DNA from: Opitutia bacterium
Lineage (GTDB): Bacteria > Verrucomicrobiota > Verrucomicrobiia > Opitutales > Opitutaceae
NCBI GenBank assembly: GCA_003153035.1
Contig: PMBT01000041.1
Coordinates: 1 to 34,114 of the forward strand
Direction of reading: 5' to 3'
DNA length: 34,114 bases
The notes beneath the pieces are model-generated. The model worked only from the letters and a program-made list of their open reading frames with translations, had not been told where the DNA came from and made no database searches. Shown piece by piece: positions 33,971-34,114 of the stretch (position 1 is its first letter; the number at the start of each line of letters is the position of its first letter). A program made the position numbers and the translations under genes.

Positions 33971-34092
33971 TAAATAGACTCGTAGCCGCGCTTGGATGGA
34001 GGGCGGACCTCCGTGTCCGCCGCGGCTCGGCGGGAGCCTCGCCCTCCATTTGGTAGCAGTCTACGGCTACAGTTTTCGTGAAACCGCTCTAG
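33971..34092 (+). mobile_element. MITE-like element, copy C (left end lost, internal deletion)
   Basis: It matches copy B from its twelfth base to the AAACCGCTCTAG end, but lacks a 24-base interior block and the first 11 bases. Outside the deletion it is essentially identical to B, implying recent spread or conversion. CTAGAGCG follows directly (34089-34096), as if another element began there and ran towards the window edge. Confidence 0.75.
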
Positions 34093-34114
34093 AGCGTTTT
34101 CTAGTTAGGTAGTC

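Overview
This window most likely comes from a high-GC member of the Verrucomicrobiota (PVC group), probably near Opitutaceae. The reasons are the strong G/C third-position bias, a small free-standing SWIB-domain protein, giant secreted FG-GAP/ASPIC-UnbV proteins in several copies, and short palindromic repeats between genes. No rRNA, tRNA, CRISPR array or intact transposase gene was seen. The taxonomic assignment is inference.

Left third (1-11.4 kb). A REP-like palindrome at the left edge is followed by a tightly overlapping pair: an ABC/OLD-type AAA ATPase and a small TOPRIM-like protein. This is a candidate two-gene defence module. A leftward NAD-type malic enzyme (maeA) follows, then a rightward heterodimeric ABC exporter pair with one predicted degenerate ATP site. 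Next come a SWIB-domain protein with a clear intrinsic terminator and a compact SPFH operon (possible small membrane protein, SPFH/Band 7 protein, DUF1737 protein, bacterial PH-like membrane protein, ribbon-helix-helix protein) behind a 28-bp operator-like dyad.

Middle (11.4-14.4 kb). Two EamA/DMT transporters converge. A small secreted protein of unknown function follows; its stop codon lies in the end of a 156-bp MITE-like element.

Right half (14.4-34.1 kb). This is a repeat-rich surface-protein locus. It holds three paralogous secreted proteins of about 1200 residues. Each has two blocks of calcium-loop FG-GAP/VCBS repeats and each block ends in an ASPIC/UnbV domain. Two of the three are divergently paired with paralogous multi-pass GT-C-like membrane proteins (STT3-like DHH motif in one, altered in the other). 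The third lies directly behind the first and is followed by a TMTC-like GT-C/TPR membrane protein. A fragment resembling an ASPIC/UnbV C-terminus lies between them. MITE-like elements with CTAGAGC ends sit at the 3' ends of these genes.

Working hypothesis: the GT-C membrane proteins glycosylate, or help export, the large calcium-binding propeller proteins, and the locus has grown by duplication of a divergent [GT-C | propeller] module, with gene conversion and repeat insertion. The layout and motifs are visible in the sequence; the functional link is inference.
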